From assembly GCA_036939355.1 (NCBI GenBank), contig JALLAP010000729.1, positions 1-15,005 of the forward strand: a stretch of 15,005 bases of DNA. The letters are read 5' to 3'. The position numbers and the translations under genes are program-made. This document shows positions 13,952 to 15,005 of this stretch, piece by piece. Within the stretch, counting starts at the first letter, position 1, and each line of letters opens with the position of its first letter. Origin of the DNA: Thalassiosira profunda (taxonomy: Eukaryota; Bacillariophyta; Thalassiosirophyceae; Thalassiosirales; Thalassiosiraceae). The notes under the pieces were generated by a model, which saw nothing but the letters and a program-made list of their open reading frames with translations, ran no database searches and was not told the DNA's origin.

Positions 13952-15005
13952 ATGCATGCGCTCCCGCTCCTACTGACGGCCGCCGCCCTTGCCCTGGCCG
14001 GCGGGCACGAGACGGGCGAGATCGTCGATCTGTCCTCGGGCGGGGAATTCGCAGACGATCACAACGCCAACCCAGGGGCCACCGCGCTGAACGACGCCCT
14101 GTCGGCCCAGCCGTCCATTCGGGCCGGACTGCTCATCGAGAACGGTTTGGTCGCCGCATCGTACTACAGAGAGGGCGTCGACCCGGCTGAAATTTACCCC
14201 GTCTTCTCTGTCACGAAATCCACCACCTCATTGCTCATTGGATTGTTGGTCGACGACGGGCTGCTCTCGTTGGACGAAACGCTGGGCGAGGTGTTCCCAG
14301 ATGAGGATGGAACGGTATGGCCCAACGTGGAGGAGAGCGGGTTTGTATCCAACGTTACCATCCGCGAAATGCTCACGATGACGTCGGGGCTCGTCAGTCC
14401 CAACGATTTCAACATGTTTGACCTGCAGGATTTGGGGGGCGGCAGCCTCGCGGGTTCGCTGAGTTATCCTGAGATTGGCACGGAGGGCCAATTCAGCTAC
14501 CTTTCTACGTCGAATATCTTATCCTACGTCATCGAGGAGAGGTCTGGAATGAAGCCAATGGAGCTGATGTCAGAGAGAGTGCTTCCTGCGCTCGGGATCG
14601 ACCCGAGCGTCGTCGGCTGGAGCATGAACCGGGACGGGCAGCAGCATTCGTATCACGGCTTGAGCCTCACCGCTGCCCAGATGGGAAAGTTTGGACAGCT
14701 GTTCTTGCAGAACGGAATGGCGTCAGAGAGTGCACAAGTGATATCGAGCGAGTGGGTGAACGAATCGACGGCGGATCATGTCGCAAATACCGCATTTCCC
14801 TTCGTGAAGTACGGCTATTTGTGGTGGATCGTTGACGGGGCCTCCTTTGCCATGCCCCATCTTGGACGATCCTACTGCGCATTCGGATTGGGGGGCCAGC
14901 AGATCTGCGCCCGTCCGGACATTGGGAGGGTGTGGGTCCAGCAGAACGATTTGGAATTTGGGGCGAGCGAGGATGACTTGGCGGGGGATCAGACGGCGAT
15001 GTTTA
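13952..15005 (+). CDS. Secreted beta-lactamase-like serine hydrolase, C-terminus beyond window
   Basis: 351 codons from ATG 13952, open to the window edge. Residues 1-17 are a signal peptide (LPLLLTAAALALAGG); no plastid Phe motif follows, so secretion or an endomembrane location is more likely. It belongs to the PF00144/COG1680 class-C-beta-lactamase-related superfamily. The nucleophile and general base are Ser86 and Lys89 in SVTK. TIREMLTMTSGL at 136-147 is the conserved helix that follows. The second motif region is FSYLSTSNIL at 181-190 (Tyr183). FGLGGQQICARPD at 311-323 matches the late G-GGQ-I segment. Such proteins include peptidases, esterases and amide hydrolases; true antibiotic resistance is not implied. 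The substrate is unknown. A repeat-element copy lies just over 100 bp upstream of the start. Confidence 0.88.
   Translation, partial: MHALPLLLTAAALALAGGHETGEIVDLSSGGEFADDHNANPGATALNDALSAQPSIRAGLLIENGLVAASYYREGVDPAEIYPVFSVTKSTTSLLIGLLVDDGLLSLDETLGEVFPDEDGTVWPNVEESGFVSNVTIREMLTMTSGLVSPNDFNMFDLQDLGGGSLAGSLSYPEIGTEGQFSYLSTSNILSYVIEERSGMKPMELMSERVLPALGIDPSVVGWSMNRDGQQHSYHGLSLTAAQMGKFGQLFLQNGMASESAQVISSEWVNESTADHVANTAFPFVKYGYLWWIVDGASFAMPHLGRSYCAFGLGGQQICARPDIGRVWVQQNDLEFGASEDDLAGDQTAMF

Noticed and set aside
1..15005. tRNA, rRNA, CRISPR array or selfish multi-gene system
   Set aside because: No cloverleaf, rRNA-like stretch or regularly spaced repeats with unique spacers; the genes are ordinary algal nuclear genes without a defence or mobile gene cluster.

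Overview
The window is nuclear DNA of a photosynthetic stramenopile alga (diatom or pelagophyte type). Three predicted proteins start with a signal peptide ending in a Phe-containing cleavage motif (GAFVAPP, SAFVPAA, DAFAPQP). This is the bipartite plastid-targeting signal of algae with secondary red plastids. A GT-AG intron, an LSm5 gene, an ENTH-type trafficking adaptor and multi-blade FG-GAP membrane proteins confirm a eukaryote. The genome is compact: only one intron is convincing, and genes lie a few hundred bases apart. I cannot name the species.

Layout, left to right: plastid ClpP protease (-, runs off the left edge); PDZ + LysM + UBA-like protein (+); FG-GAP repeat type II membrane protein (-); ENTH/epsin-like clathrin adaptor with a proline-rich tail (+); a broken N-terminal fragment of a glycosyltransferase paralogue (-); the intact PLOD-like glycosyltransferase (-); a small plastid-targeted membrane protein with one intron (+); plastid-targeted CIA30-domain protein (-); zinc-knuckle nuclear protein (+, interrupted by an assembly joint); LSm5 (-); secreted beta-lactamase-like serine hydrolase (+, runs off the right edge). 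Apart from the tandem glycosyltransferase pair, strands alternate strictly. Transcription therefore starts from five shared divergent intergenic regions and ends in shared convergent ones. The genes do not form one pathway; three serve the plastid, two or three the endomembrane or cell surface, and two the nucleus or RNA.

Two kinds of non-genic structure stand out. First, a 188-bp mobile element (4838-5025) has perfect 23-bp terminal inverted repeats and an 8-bp direct flanking duplication. A diverged relative lies at about 13688-13840. Both sit inside divergent promoter regions, carry CACGTG palindromes, and share a core whose inverted repeats interleave (A B A' B'). Second, each of the two single-N positions (7640 and 12436) is flanked by identical 72-bp blocks. 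These look like unmerged contig overlaps rather than biology; removing 73 bases at the second restores one reading frame across the zinc-knuckle gene.
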